From a virus, in the IMG/VR virus record IMGVR_UViG_3300044682_000028, positions 1 through 38,724 of that record: DNA of 38,724 bases; one strand, given 5' to 3'. The notes beneath the pieces were generated by a model, which was given only the letters and a program-made list of their open reading frames with translations, was not told where the DNA came from and did no database searches. The first letter of the stretch is position 1. Each line of letters opens with the position of its first letter. Of the stretch, positions 30,696 through 38,348 are shown in pieces. Both the position numbers and the translations under genes were made by a program.

Positions 30696-31617
30696 CACGC
30701 TGTACGTCGTTACGCCGATCTTCAACCCGGCCGGTTTTCGCGCGCGGGCTCGCCTGTACCATCCCTTCGCGGCGCACATGGCCGCATCCGGCGCTGTGCT
30801 CGTCACGGTCGAGGCGGCTTTCGGTGATCACGGCTTCGAGGTAACGGACTCGTTCGATCCGATGCATCTGCAGCTGAGAACCTCGGCCGTCCTGTGGCAT
30901 AAAGAGCGCATGATTAACCTCGGTATCGCGCATCTGCTGCGCCTGGTCCCGGACGCGCAGTACATTGCCTGGATCGACGCCGATGTGACGTTTTCAAATC
31001 CCGATTGGGCGGCGCAAGCGGTCCATCAGCTCATGCACCATGCTGTGATTCAGCCGTACTCGGAAGCGATCAGCCTGGACGCGAAAGAACAGTATTTGTG
31101 GAATTGTCCGTCGTCGTTTCGCTCCTACATCGACGGGCGCGGCTACCACCAGACGCCGCCGCTCCCGGCGAGCTACATCTATAAAGGGCATCCGGGGCTC
31201 GCCTGGGCCGCAACGCGCTCGGCGCTCGATTCACTCGGCGGGCTGTACGATACCTGCGTTGCCGGCTCGGGCGATACGGTCATGTCGAACTGTCTCAAGG
31301 GGCAATGGGATGTGTACCTGCCGGCGCCTCCGTCCGCGGGCATGGCGGCTTCGATGGAACGTTGGGCGGCGCGCTGCGATCGCTCGATCCACGCGAACGT
31401 CGGCTACGCGAACGGTTCACTCTTGCACCATTGGCACGGTCGCAGCGAAGCGCGCGGCTACGAGAAGCGCTGGTCGATTCTTTCGTATCATCAATTCGAT
31501 CCGGTGCATGATCTCGTCATCGACTCGCAAGGGATGTACGCCTGGGCCGGCAACAAACCGCGCCTCGAAGACGATATCCGGTTAAGTCTCACGTCGCGCA
31601 ACGAGGATGAGTTTTAA
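30688..31617 (+). CDS. GT-A type glycosyltransferase-like protein
   Basis: This 309-residue protein has a glycosyltransferase A fold signature: TLYVVTPIFNPAGFRAR at the start, a DxD motif (Asp97 and Asp99 in WIDADVTF) for metal and sugar-nucleotide binding, then YKGHPGLAWAATRSALDSLG and AGSGDTVMSNCLKG. The HHWHG stretch near the end is typical of a phage group of this type. It starts at GTG 30688, eight bases inside the terminase ATPase gene. It is the first gene of the insert between the terminase halves. Targets could be virion proteins, DNA bases or host surface sugar; sequence does not tell. Confidence 0.82.
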   Translation: MNSTLYVVTPIFNPAGFRARARLYHPFAAHMAASGAVLVTVEAAFGDHGFEVTDSFDPMHLQLRTSAVLWHKERMINLGIAHLLRLVPDAQYIAWIDADVTFSNPDWAAQAVHQLMHHAVIQPYSEAISLDAKEQYLWNCPSSFRSYIDGRGYHQTPPLPASYIYKGHPGLAWAATRSALDSLGGLYDTCVAGSGDTVMSNCLKGQWDVYLPAPPSAGMAASMERWAARCDRSIHANVGYANGSLLHHWHGRSEARGYEKRWSILSYHQFDPVHDLVIDSQGMYAWAGNKPRLEDDIRLSLTSRNEDEF

Positions 31618-31843
31618 TGGGGCGATGCACTGGTCCTGGACTACCTTCTTCGCTGAATTGGCGGGCGGGCTGGTCGGCGCGTTCGTCGGCGGTTGCCTGT
31701 GGCTCTTTGTCGTGGCGCCGCGGCTTGTCGATCGCCTCATCGCGCAACGGCTCGACTCGGAACACGGCACGCTGCTAAAAAACACGATCGCGGCCGGCGT
31801 GGCGGCGGCCGCGTTTGCCGACGAGCTCGAGCGGCGGAATTGA
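31607..31843 (+). CDS. Single-span membrane protein, holin candidate
   Basis: This 78-residue protein has one long Gly-rich membrane segment (about 14-38: FFAELAGGLVGAFVGGCLWL) followed by a basic stretch (APRLVDRLIAQR) and an amphipathic Ala-rich helix. Translation is set at ATG 31607, inside the glycosyltransferase gene; ATG 31625 is an alternative. Small single-span proteins in a late operon may be holins or spanin-like factors. No lysozyme lies beside it. The role is uncertain. Confidence 0.7.
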   Translation: MSFNGAMHWSWTTFFAELAGGLVGAFVGGCLWLFVVAPRLVDRLIAQRLDSEHGTLLKNTIAAGVAAAAFADELERRN

Positions 31844-32173
31844 ATGCTCTTCTACACCTCGATCCGCGATGATGCAGACGGCCGCTATTTAGGTTGGGTC
31901 TTCTACAACGCTCCCACGCCGGACGCGGCGAACGCGCACGCGGCGCACCTCTTCGCGCAAGCGAAGTCGATCGAGGGCGGGGGGCCTCTCGTCCTGGCGC
32001 TCGAAATCGATACCGTCGCGGTCGCGCCGGGCTCGATCGGTCTGCCGGCCGATTGCATCGGGCGCTTACTTGGGCGCGCCGATCTCGCCCGCGTCGAAAT
32101 TCTCGATCAAGAGCGCATGTTCCGAATGGCGCGCCGCGAAAAAACCTCGGATACTGCAAAGAGGCCTAACTAG
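31844..32173 (+). CDS. Hypothetical protein in the terminase insert
   Basis: This 109-residue protein (LFYTSIRDDADGRYLGWVFY, then APTPDAANAHAAHLFAQAKS and RLLGRADLARVEILDQERMF) seems an alpha/beta domain. ATG 31844 directly follows the previous TGA. I know no family. The ordered hydrophobic pattern and tight spacing make a real gene likely. It stands third in the insert between the terminase halves. Confidence 0.7.
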   Translation: MLFYTSIRDDADGRYLGWVFYNAPTPDAANAHAAHLFAQAKSIEGGGPLVLALEIDTVAVAPGSIGLPADCIGRLLGRADLARVEILDQERMFRMARREKTSDTAKRPN

Positions 32174-32193
32174 GTCGATGGAGAGTGGATCCG

Positions 32194-32328
32194 ATGGCAA
32201 CCAAGACGAAAGCAAAGAGCGGCAAGTCGGCCGTTGTGCCGACGAAAGCAATGAGCTCGACGAGTAAGGCGAAGGGCGGCAAGGCGACGAAAGCGGCGCG
32301 CCGGCCGGCCAAGAGCGAAACCTCGTAG
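32194..32328 (+). CDS. Tiny Lys/Ala-rich basic protein
   Basis: This 44-residue protein is almost entirely Lys, Ala, Ser and Thr (ATKTKAKSGKSAVVPTKAMS, then AKGGKATKAARRPAK), like a histone H1 tail. GGAGAG lies about seven bases before ATG 32194. Such proteins can bind DNA without sequence preference. Being expressed with packaging genes, it could condense DNA or enter the head. It is too short for the usual gene finders. Confidence 0.6.
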   Translation: MATKTKAKSGKSAVVPTKAMSSTSKAKGGKATKAARRPAKSETS

Positions 32329-32355
32329 CAGCGAAATTCTGAAAAGTTTGGGCGC

Positions 32356-32396
32356 GGGCGTTGTTCCCACTGATCCGGGAACGGCGCCCTTTTTTT
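32356..32396 (+). terminator. Strong intrinsic terminator inside the late operon
   Basis: The arms gggcgttgttccc (32356-32368) and gggaacggcgccc (32377-32389) pair over 13 bases with two G-T pairs. They are followed by seven T (32390-32396). The next gene's ATG is the very next base (32397). Downstream late genes then need read-through, antitermination or a new promoter. Confidence 0.85.
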
Positions 32397-32681
32397 ATGG
32401 CTAAAAAATCATCTGCGTGGGCGCATAAGAACGTCCCGAAGTTTTCCAAACCTCCGACGCCGGCCGCGTCTACCGTGCTCGATCTGGTGTTGATCTGGCG
32501 CGACTCGGCCGACGTGGTGCATACGCCGAGTGGCTACCTGCCGGCGACGTCGTACGAAGCGGTACGCGCCGAAAATCCCGCGCTCGCGCTTCCGCCGCTC
32601 TCTGAAATTCCGGTGCATTCGAAAGAATGGGCGCTCGAAGCGTCGGCGCGGATGGCCGCGGAGTGTCCGCGCGTCCAGTGA
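32397..32681 (+). CDS. Hypothetical protein starting right after a terminator
   Basis: This 94-residue protein begins with a basic stretch (KKSSAWAHKNVPKFSKP), followed by VLDLVLIWRDSADVVHTPSG and a helical end. ATG 32397 touches the T tract of the terminator, so it has no ribosome site. In-frame TTG 32361 would start inside the hairpin and add 12 residues. Its TGA overlaps the ATG of the next gene (TGATG). No known family. Initiation may depend on whether the hairpin forms in the mRNA. Confidence 0.65.
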   Translation: MAKKSSAWAHKNVPKFSKPPTPAASTVLDLVLIWRDSADVVHTPSGYLPATSYEAVRAENPALALPPLSEIPVHSKEWALEASARMAAECPRVQ

Positions 32682-33424
32682 TGGGCCGGGCGCGTCTGCG
32701 CGTGCAACAAGCCGCGATGATCGGCCGGCGCGATCGCCGGAAAGAGCTCAAGCGTACGGCCAAAGCGCGCGAACGTGAGCGCGTGGCGTTCGTCGCGATT
32801 GATTGGTACTTTTACAAACAACGATTTTCACCCGCGCCGCGCGCCGGCCTGCTGCAAACCAGTTTGAGCGATGCGAGCAATGCGAGTAACTGGGCCGCGC
32901 TCACAACGGCAGAAATACGCGCCCTCGACGCCAAAGCGAACGCTTACCTGGTCTCACGCGGGCAAAGCATCACGGCGCGCGACGTCCACAATTACGCAAC
33001 GGGTTCCTCTTTTTACATGCAACAAGCGACCAACCGATTAAGCGCTCAAGACAAGCGCGAACGCAAAGCCATGATCGACGAATACGGCGACCTCGTGAAA
33101 CGACTGGCGCCGGTCAAACCCGATATGTCGCGCCTCACGACGTTGACGGCCGCGATTCGCAGCTGGTATGAAGATGCGGACGCGACGGCGAGCGTCTCGG
33201 CGTTCGGCGAGCGCTACGTGGTCTCGCTCGGGCCGCGCGGCAATCAAACCAAAATCGAAAACATGCAAGACGTCTTCGCGGCGCTCGGCCGTGAGCGTTT
33301 TCTCTCCGTCTGCTCGCTCTCGCTCGCGAACCTGGCGGCGGCGCTCGACAATCCCGATGCGTACACGGTCTCGGAGCAAACCGGGCCGCGGCCGTTGACG
33401 GTGCAGGACACGGGCGGCGGCTAA
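32681..33424 (+). CDS. Hypothetical protein with basic N-terminus
   Basis: This 247-residue protein has a strongly basic helical start (RRDRRKELKRTAKARERERV), then WYFYKQRFSPAPRAGLLQTS and a mainly helical body (LTTAEIRALDAKANAYLVSR, then QATNRLSAQDKRERKAMIDE). No motif known to me is present. Its ATG overlaps the previous stop. The basic start suggests nucleic-acid or membrane contact. It is the largest gene of the insert after the glycosyltransferase. Confidence 0.7.
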   Translation: MGRARLRVQQAAMIGRRDRRKELKRTAKARERERVAFVAIDWYFYKQRFSPAPRAGLLQTSLSDASNASNWAALTTAEIRALDAKANAYLVSRGQSITARDVHNYATGSSFYMQQATNRLSAQDKRERKAMIDEYGDLVKRLAPVKPDMSRLTTLTAAIRSWYEDADATASVSAFGERYVVSLGPRGNQTKIENMQDVFAALGRERFLSVCSLSLANLAAALDNPDAYTVSEQTGPRPLTVQDTGGG

Positions 33425-34084
33425 ATGCACGGCGCCGACTGGAACGTCCAAACCCTCTACGCCTTTTTCGAAGCGGCGTATCAGGAAATCGGGCGCGACG
33501 TCGAATCCCGCTTTGCGGCAAACGAGGTGCTCGCGCAATCACGCCGCAACGCGCTCGAGATTGCGTTGAAAGCGGTGGAAGACCTCGCAAGCCTGGCGCA
33601 CACCGACATTGAGAAGTCGATTCTCAAGGCAGAACGAGACACGGATCGGCGCTTCGACGCCGCGGCGCTGGCCGCGGAGAAGGCGGTTCAGAAGGCCGAA
33701 ACCGCGACGGATAAGCGCTTCGAATCGGTGAACGAATTCCGCAAGACTTTGTCGGATCAAACCGCGCTTTTCGTCCCGCGTACGGAAGTCGATAAACGCT
33801 TCGACGCGGTCGACGAGTTCCGCTCGCGCTCGACGACGACGATTGCGGCGTTTGTCCCGCGCGGCGAAATTGAAGCGGGGCTGCGCGCGATTAACGACAA
33901 GCTGGCGAGCGAAGTCAAGAGCATCAACGAACGCTTAGGCGCGCTCGGGCTGCAGCTCACCGCCGTCGTGGAAACCAAAAACGGCGCGCGGCAGAACTGG
34001 GCCATGATCGCGATGGCGATATCGATTACGGCGCTGATCGTGGGCATTGTGATGACGTTCGTACGCTTCGCGGGGGGTAAATAG
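33425..34084 (+). CDS. Coiled-coil protein with C-terminal membrane anchor
   Basis: This 219-residue protein is a long coiled coil with internal repeats (DKRFESVNEFRKTLSDQTAL and DKRFDAVDEFRSRSTTTIAA, each followed by FVPR) and one C-terminal membrane segment (about 193-214: WAMIAMAISITALIVGIVM). Such proteins are common in phages near lysis genes; the role is not known. It starts at ATG 33425, immediately after the previous stop, and ends six bases before the beta-barrel gene. Together with the two neighbours it may form an envelope-acting unit. Confidence 0.75.
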   Translation: MHGADWNVQTLYAFFEAAYQEIGRDVESRFAANEVLAQSRRNALEIALKAVEDLASLAHTDIEKSILKAERDTDRRFDAAALAAEKAVQKAETATDKRFESVNEFRKTLSDQTALFVPRTEVDKRFDAVDEFRSRSTTTIAAFVPRGEIEAGLRAINDKLASEVKSINERLGALGLQLTAVVETKNGARQNWAMIAMAISITALIVGIVMTFVRFAGGK

Positions 34085-34090
34085 GAAACC

Positions 34091-34483
34091 ATGATCGTCA
34101 AGGCGACACGCGAAGGGATGCTCGGCGACATGACGGCGTCGGGCTGGCGCATTGATGCGACTCGTCTGTTCTGCGCGCTCCCGTCAACCAAAGCGCTGCG
34201 GCGTAGCGTCCTGATTACCAATCCGGCGAACGGTAAAAGCACGCGCGCGGAAGTGCTCGACGTCGGGCCCTGGAACGTCCACGATGATGCGTACGTGCTC
34301 GGCGGCTTACGTCCGCTGGCCGAATCCGGCCACAAAATCAACCTGCTCGGGCAGATGGTGCAAGGCATAACGAACGGCGCCGGCATCGACTTGGGCGAGG
34401 CAGTATGGGCGGCGCTCGAAATGACGAATAACGGGCCGGTCGACTGGCACTTCGACGACATCGAATTGACGGCGGCGGCGTGA
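34091..34483 (+). CDS. RlpA-like double-psi beta-barrel protein, endolysin candidate
   Basis: This 130-residue protein resembles the double-psi beta-barrel domain of RlpA-type peptidoglycan enzymes: TREGMLGDMTASGWRIDATR, then LPSTKALRRSVLITNPANGK, AEVLDVGPWNVHDDAYVLGG and NGAGIDLGEAVWAALEM. The Asp residues in DVGPW and GIDLG are at the usual active-site strand ends. In P22 a lysozyme follows the holin; no lysozyme, amidase or transglycosylase of a standard type is visible here, so this is the best candidate for the lysis enzyme. AGGAAA precedes ATG 34091. It lacks a signal peptide. Confidence 0.7.
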   Translation: MIVKATREGMLGDMTASGWRIDATRLFCALPSTKALRRSVLITNPANGKSTRAEVLDVGPWNVHDDAYVLGGLRPLAESGHKINLLGQMVQGITNGAGIDLGEAVWAALEMTNNGPVDWHFDDIELTAAA

Positions 34484-34689
34484 GCGATACGAACGCGGAC
34501 GCCATTCTCGAAGAGAGTTTGCTCGACTACATCGCGGAGTGCGATCGCGAAACGGCCGAAATGATGCGGACGCAAAGCGGCCACTACGCGCCGGGCTATA
34601 GCGATCAAACCGCGAATCACAGGCCCTGGACGCCGGAACGCTATGCGCGCCGGCAGGCGGCGCGCGACGAAAAAAAGCGCGGGGCGTGA
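34480..34689 (+). CDS. Small hypothetical protein before the terminase nuclease half
   Basis: This 69-residue protein is acidic at the start (DTNADAILEESLLDYIAECD) and basic at the end (RPWTPERYARRQAARDEKKR). It starts at GTG 34480 overlapping the previous stop, and its TGA overlaps the GTG of the nuclease gene. It is the last gene of the insert. No family is known. The double overlaps suggest tight translational coupling of lysis-like genes to the nuclease. Confidence 0.65.
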   Translation: MSDTNADAILEESLLDYIAECDRETAEMMRTQSGHYAPGYSDQTANHRPWTPERYARRQAARDEKKRGA

Positions 34690-35408
34690 GCAAATACGTC
34701 GTGCAGGCGGGCTGGGCGGACGCGCCGCATTTGTCGCCGGCCGTCTGCGAGGAGCTGCTCGCCAGTATCCCGTTTCACCAGCGCGAAGCGCGCATGAATG
34801 GCACGCCGGCGCTCGGCGACGGCAAGATCTACCAGGTGCCCGAAGAGGACTTCCGCATCGCGCCGTTCGTGATTCCGCCTCACTGGAAACAAGCCTACGG
34901 GCTCGATGTCGGCATCAATCGCACCGCGGCCGTGTTCGGCGCGCTCGACGAAGACTCAGACATCCTCTATCTCCACTCGCTGCATTATGCGGCCGACGCG
35001 ATCGCAGCGATTCATGCGGAAGCGATCAAGGCGCGCGGCGCCTGGATTCCCGGCGTGATTGATCCGTCCGCACGCGGGCGCAATCCGGTCGACGGCGAAC
35101 GCCTCATCGAAGTGTATGAACGGCTCGGCCTGCATCTCTCGCTGGCCGACAATTCCGTCTCGGCCGGCATCTACGCCGTGACGCAACGGCTCGTCTCGGG
35201 CCGGCTGAAGGTGTTCGCCTCGCTCTCCGAGTGGTTCGGCGAGTATCGCTTGTATCGGCGCGTCAAGGGCAAAATCGTCAAGGAAAAAGATCACGCCATG
35301 GACGCGACGCGCTACCTCGAGATGAGCGGGCTCGCAATCGCCAAAGCGGCGCCGGCGCCTCCCTCCTGGGACCAGCGGCGCACGGGCTCGAGTCGCTGGA
35401 GCGGCTAA
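34686..35408 (+). CDS. terL: Terminase large subunit, nuclease half (split gene)
   Basis: This 240-residue protein is the RNase-H/RuvC-fold nuclease half of a large terminase, which cuts packaged DNA. The first 65 residues (KYVVQAGWADAPHLSPAVCE, then SIPFHQREARMNGTPALGDG) are the linker region that in other phages is continuous with the ATPase. The metal-binding Asp residues are in place: Asp74 (YGLDVGINRT), Asp126 (GVIDPSARGR) and Asp202/Asp206 (EKDHAMDATRYL). The first residues after the GTG at 34686 are already homologous, so the break is at the domain boundary. The two halves must work as separate chains or be joined in some way. It overlaps the previous stop by three bases. Confidence 0.92.
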   Translation: MSKYVVQAGWADAPHLSPAVCEELLASIPFHQREARMNGTPALGDGKIYQVPEEDFRIAPFVIPPHWKQAYGLDVGINRTAAVFGALDEDSDILYLHSLHYAADAIAAIHAEAIKARGAWIPGVIDPSARGRNPVDGERLIEVYERLGLHLSLADNSVSAGIYAVTQRLVSGRLKVFASLSEWFGEYRLYRRVKGKIVKEKDHAMDATRYLEMSGLAIAKAAPAPPSWDQRRTGSSRWSG

Positions 35409-35413
35409 CTACT

Positions 35414-35626
35414 ATGCAAGATCATCCGACCGATTACCACGGGTACGTCCCGAATTCGTATGACGAGAACGCCGCGCCTCCGGATGTGCCGGCGCCACGT
35501 CGCGAAGAACCAAGCATCAATGATGCGCTCGTCGAGTTTCAGCGCATGACCGACGACCAGCAAGAAGCGTTCATCGAACGCCTGCAGGAATGGCAACGCA
35601 CGCACGTGGCGCCGGCGCTCTGGTAA
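35414..35626 (+). CDS. Small hypothetical protein between terminase and portal
   Basis: This 70-residue protein is Pro-rich and acidic at the start (QDHPTDYHGYVPNSYDENAA) and helical at the end (MTDDQQEAFIERLQEWQR). ATG 35414 lies five bases after the nuclease stop. No family is known to me. Its place in the packaging gene line suggests a minor head or packaging factor. It converges with a - strand gene one base later. Confidence 0.65.
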   Translation: MQDHPTDYHGYVPNSYDENAAPPDVPAPRREEPSINDALVEFQRMTDDQQEAFIERLQEWQRTHVAPALW

Positions 35627-35627
35627 T

Positions 35628-35924
35628 TTACTCGTTCCGCGGGCTGCTGCCGATCCAACGGAGCGCGCGCTGGTAGCGTCTCGGCTCGTTGCGCCGCAGC
35701 TTGTCGCCGATCTCGCCCCAACTCAAGCCATCGGCGACGGCCGCGGCGCGCAGCTCCATGGCGGCGTCGACGGCGTCGCGCCACGTCAAGAAATCGCCCT
35801 GCAGGTAAACGCGACCATCCCGAAATAAGACTTTCCACTCGCCCTGGCGGTACAGGACGCTCGCGCGGTTCAATTCGATCCACGCGATGCGCTCGGCGTC
35901 TGTGCGCTCGTTCTGCTGCTCCAT
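35628..35924 (-). CDS. Antisense-oriented small protein upstream of portal
   Basis: This 98-residue protein (ERTDAERIAWIELNRASVLY, then EWKVLFRDGRVYLQGDFLTW and AAMELRAAAVADGLSWGEIG) has a clear helix-strand pattern and runs against the late genes. It starts at ATG 35924 with GGGGAG directly in front, only 14 bases from the portal start on the other strand. Its own promoter must lie within the portal gene start. Such lone reverse genes are typical of morons expressed from the prophage. Function is unknown. Confidence 0.72.
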   Translation of the reverse strand: MEQQNERTDAERIAWIELNRASVLYRQGEWKVLFRDGRVYLQGDFLTWRDAVDAAMELRAAAVADGLSWGEIGDKLRRNEPRRYQRALRWIGSSPRNE

Positions 35925-35938
35925 CTCCCCAAACTCCC

Positions 35939-38098
35939 ATGAAAACTCCTGCGTTGACGAAACCGCGCGCGAAGAAAACCGGCGCCGCGCTCGAGACTTT
36001 TTTACGTGTCATGCGAGAACGGTTCAACTCGATCGAAGAGGCAGAGCGCGACATACGCAACGACGCGCTCGAGGATTGGCAGTTTCGCGCCGGCGACCAA
36101 TGGGACGAAGAAATCGAACGCGCGCGCACCGCGGACGATCGCCCGTGCTACACCATCAACCGGGTACAACAAATCGTTCGACACGTCACCAACGAGCAAC
36201 GCCAGCAACGGCCGGCGATCGAAGTTTCGCCGGTGGGCGATGGCTCGGACGTCTCAACCGCGGAAGTGCTGCAGGGCGTAACGCGCCACGTGGAAGCGAA
36301 TTCCGACGGCGATATCGCGTACGATACGAGTTTCGATTCGATGGCGACGGGCGGCTTCGGCTATTTTCGCCTGGCGCCGGAATACCTGCACGCCAAGAGC
36401 TTCGATCAAGAACCGAAATTTCATCGGGTGCTCAACCCGTTCTCGGTCTACTGTGGGCCGGCGAAAAAAGCCGATTACTCCGACATGCGCTATTGCATCG
36501 TGACGGATGACATTCCGCATGATGTTTTCGAAGCCGAATATCCGCAATCGGAGCTCGCCGGGCTGAATGAATTCTCGGGCGAAGGTGATCGGGCGCCGGG
36601 CTGGATCCGCGGCGACGGCGTGCGTGTCGCCGAGTACTTCTACATTGAATCGGAAAAACGGACGATCGTGATGGGGCGCGACTCGAAGGTGTACTTCGAA
36701 GACGAGCTGCCGCGCGGCGTCAAGATCGCGACGAATCCGAAAACCGGCGAACCGTACAAGCGCGAGACCGATATCGATACCGTCTATTGGTGTAAAACCA
36801 ACGGCGTCGAACTACTCGAAGATGAAATCGAAGTAGCTTGCGACTACATCCCGGTTGTGCCCGTCCTCGGTGAAGAATTCATCGTCGAAGGGCGCCGCTA
36901 TCTGGTCGGCGTGGTGCGCTACTCACGCACTCCCAACCAGATGTATAACCTCTGGACGTCGGCGATGGCCGAAACGATCGCGCTTGCGCCGAAAGCTCCC
37001 TGGATCGCCACGCCGGCGCAAATCGAAGGCTTCGAGCGCTACTGGAATTCCGCCAACGTCACGAACTGGTCGACGCTGCTTTACAACCCGGACGCGAAAG
37101 CGGCCGGCGCGCCCCATCGCGATTTCGCGGAACCTCCGATTCAAGCCATTTCAGAAGCGCTCGGCCACGCCGATATGGACTTGAAAAATACCTCGAGCTT
37201 CGATCCCGCGCTCGCGCAACATGGGCCGGAACAGAGCGGCAAAGCGCTGATCTTACGCCGGCAGAATAGTGATCAAGCCAACTTTGGATTTCAGGACAAC
37301 ATGGCGCGGGCGGTGCGGCATGGCGGGCGCATTGTCGTGTCGATGTGGCAACGCCTGGCCGATGTGCCGCGGACCGTGCGCGTGCTCAACCCTGACGGCA
37401 CGAAGGACCAGGTACAACTCGGCGTGCAAACCACCTACAAGGGCGCGCAAAAGGTGTTCGATTTGACGATCGGCGATTACGACGTCGCGGTCTCGACGGG
37501 TCCTTCGTATCAGTCACGCCGGCAGGAAGCAACCGAAAGTATCCTCGGGCTGGTGCAGAGCTTTCCGCCTCTCATGCAATTCTGCGGCGACTTGCTGGTG
37601 CGCGATATGGACTGGCCGCAATCGCAAGAGATTGCCGATCGCTTGAAGAAAATGCTTCCGCCGGCGCTGCAGGATCCCGCGGACGGCTCGCAACCGATTC
37701 CGCCACAAGCGCAGCATACGCTCGCCAATCAGGACCAGATGATTAAGCAGTTGACGACGGCGGTGCATGCCATGTCGGCGAAGCTCGAAGCGCAACAAAT
37801 TCAGAGCGCGTCACGCGAACGCATTGCGCTCATTAACGCGCGCGCCGGCATCCTCGAAGCGGCGCTCAAGGCCTCGAGTACCGAAGCGCTCGCGATCTTC
37901 AACGCGGATCTGGCGCAGATTGATCGGCAAATCGCACTGATCCCGGATCCCGCGCTCGGACAAGAAGCCGACGCGCCGGCTACCGGCCAAACCGCACCGG
38001 CACCAGCAACGCCGGCTGCTCCGGGGCCTCCAACGATCGCGGCGGCGCCTCCTGGCGCGGCGCCGGCCGCGGCGCCGGCTGCTCCCCCTGGAGCGTAG
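35939..38098 (+). CDS. Portal protein, P22 gp1-like
   Basis: This 719-residue protein is the portal, a dodecameric channel through which DNA enters the head (P22 gp1 has 725 residues). Family blocks are visible: ERDIRNDALEDWQFRAGDQW, then PCYTINRVQQIVRHVTNEQR, FDSMATGGFGYFRLAPEYL, NPFSVYCGPAKKADYSDMRY, and GVVRYSRTPNQMYNLWTSAM. The last 150 residues hold a helical barrel-like part (LANQDQMIKQLTTAVHAMSA) and a Pro/Ala-rich tail. ATG 35939 has no evident ribosome site and lies 14 bases from a divergent gene. The scaffold gene follows across the join. Confidence 0.95.
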   Translation: MKTPALTKPRAKKTGAALETFLRVMRERFNSIEEAERDIRNDALEDWQFRAGDQWDEEIERARTADDRPCYTINRVQQIVRHVTNEQRQQRPAIEVSPVGDGSDVSTAEVLQGVTRHVEANSDGDIAYDTSFDSMATGGFGYFRLAPEYLHAKSFDQEPKFHRVLNPFSVYCGPAKKADYSDMRYCIVTDDIPHDVFEAEYPQSELAGLNEFSGEGDRAPGWIRGDGVRVAEYFYIESEKRTIVMGRDSKVYFEDELPRGVKIATNPKTGEPYKRETDIDTVYWCKTNGVELLEDEIEVACDYIPVVPVLGEEFIVEGRRYLVGVVRYSRTPNQMYNLWTSAMAETIALAPKAPWIATPAQIEGFERYWNSANVTNWSTLLYNPDAKAAGAPHRDFAEPPIQAISEALGHADMDLKNTSSFDPALAQHGPEQSGKALILRRQNSDQANFGFQDNMARAVRHGGRIVVSMWQRLADVPRTVRVLNPDGTKDQVQLGVQTTYKGAQKVFDLTIGDYDVAVSTGPSYQSRRQEATESILGLVQSFPPLMQFCGDLLVRDMDWPQSQEIADRLKKMLPPALQDPADGSQPIPPQAQHTLANQDQMIKQLTTAVHAMSAKLEAQQIQSASRERIALINARAGILEAALKASSTEALAIFNADLAQIDRQIALIPDPALGQEADAPATGQTAPAPATPAAPGPPTIAAAPPGAAPAAAPAAPPGA

Positions 38099-38102
38099 CG
38101 GA

Positions 38103-38339
38103 TTACGACGGCAGTTTCGCGGGCGGCGCGGCTTCGACCGTCTCGGCTTGTTTGATGAGCGCTTCGCCTAACTGCCGCGCAACCCGCGGCGGCAATGCGG
38201 TCCACGCTACCGGCGTTCCGAAGTTGAGAATGACGACGCCTTTTTCCGTGTCGGCGGCGACACCGATTTGCAGCTCTCCTTCATCGTGCTGGTTGAGATG
38301 GCCGCGAGGAAAACGGCCGGTTTTTCCGAGTTTCGGCAT
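38103..38339 (-). CDS. Small paralogue A, reverse strand
   Basis: This 78-residue protein contains GHLNQHDEGELQIGVAADTE, then KGVVILNFGTPVAWTALPPR and RQLGEALIKQAETVEAAPP. It is a paralogue of the next gene (38349-38600): both have LxQH, a KGVVxLNF strand and an AxxLxEALxKH-type helix. The pair stands on the - strand between portal and scaffold. Their tandem duplication and reverse orientation suggest an independently expressed accessory unit. The family appears in many phages but its job is unknown to me. Confidence 0.75.
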   Translation of the reverse strand: MPKLGKTGRFPRGHLNQHDEGELQIGVAADTEKGVVILNFGTPVAWTALPPRVARQLGEALIKQAETVEAAPPAKLPS

Positions 38340-38348
38340 GCTCGCAGC

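Noticed and set aside
29952-35408. Intein or trans-splicing split intein in terminase
   Set aside because: The ATPase half does not end in an intein-like Cys block and the nuclease half is not preceded by a His-Asn end. Eight ordinary genes fill the gap, so splicing is not supported by sequence.
35887-36510. 207-codon + strand frame overlapping the portal start
   Set aside because: Arg-rich shadow of the portal gene, whose family match is clear.
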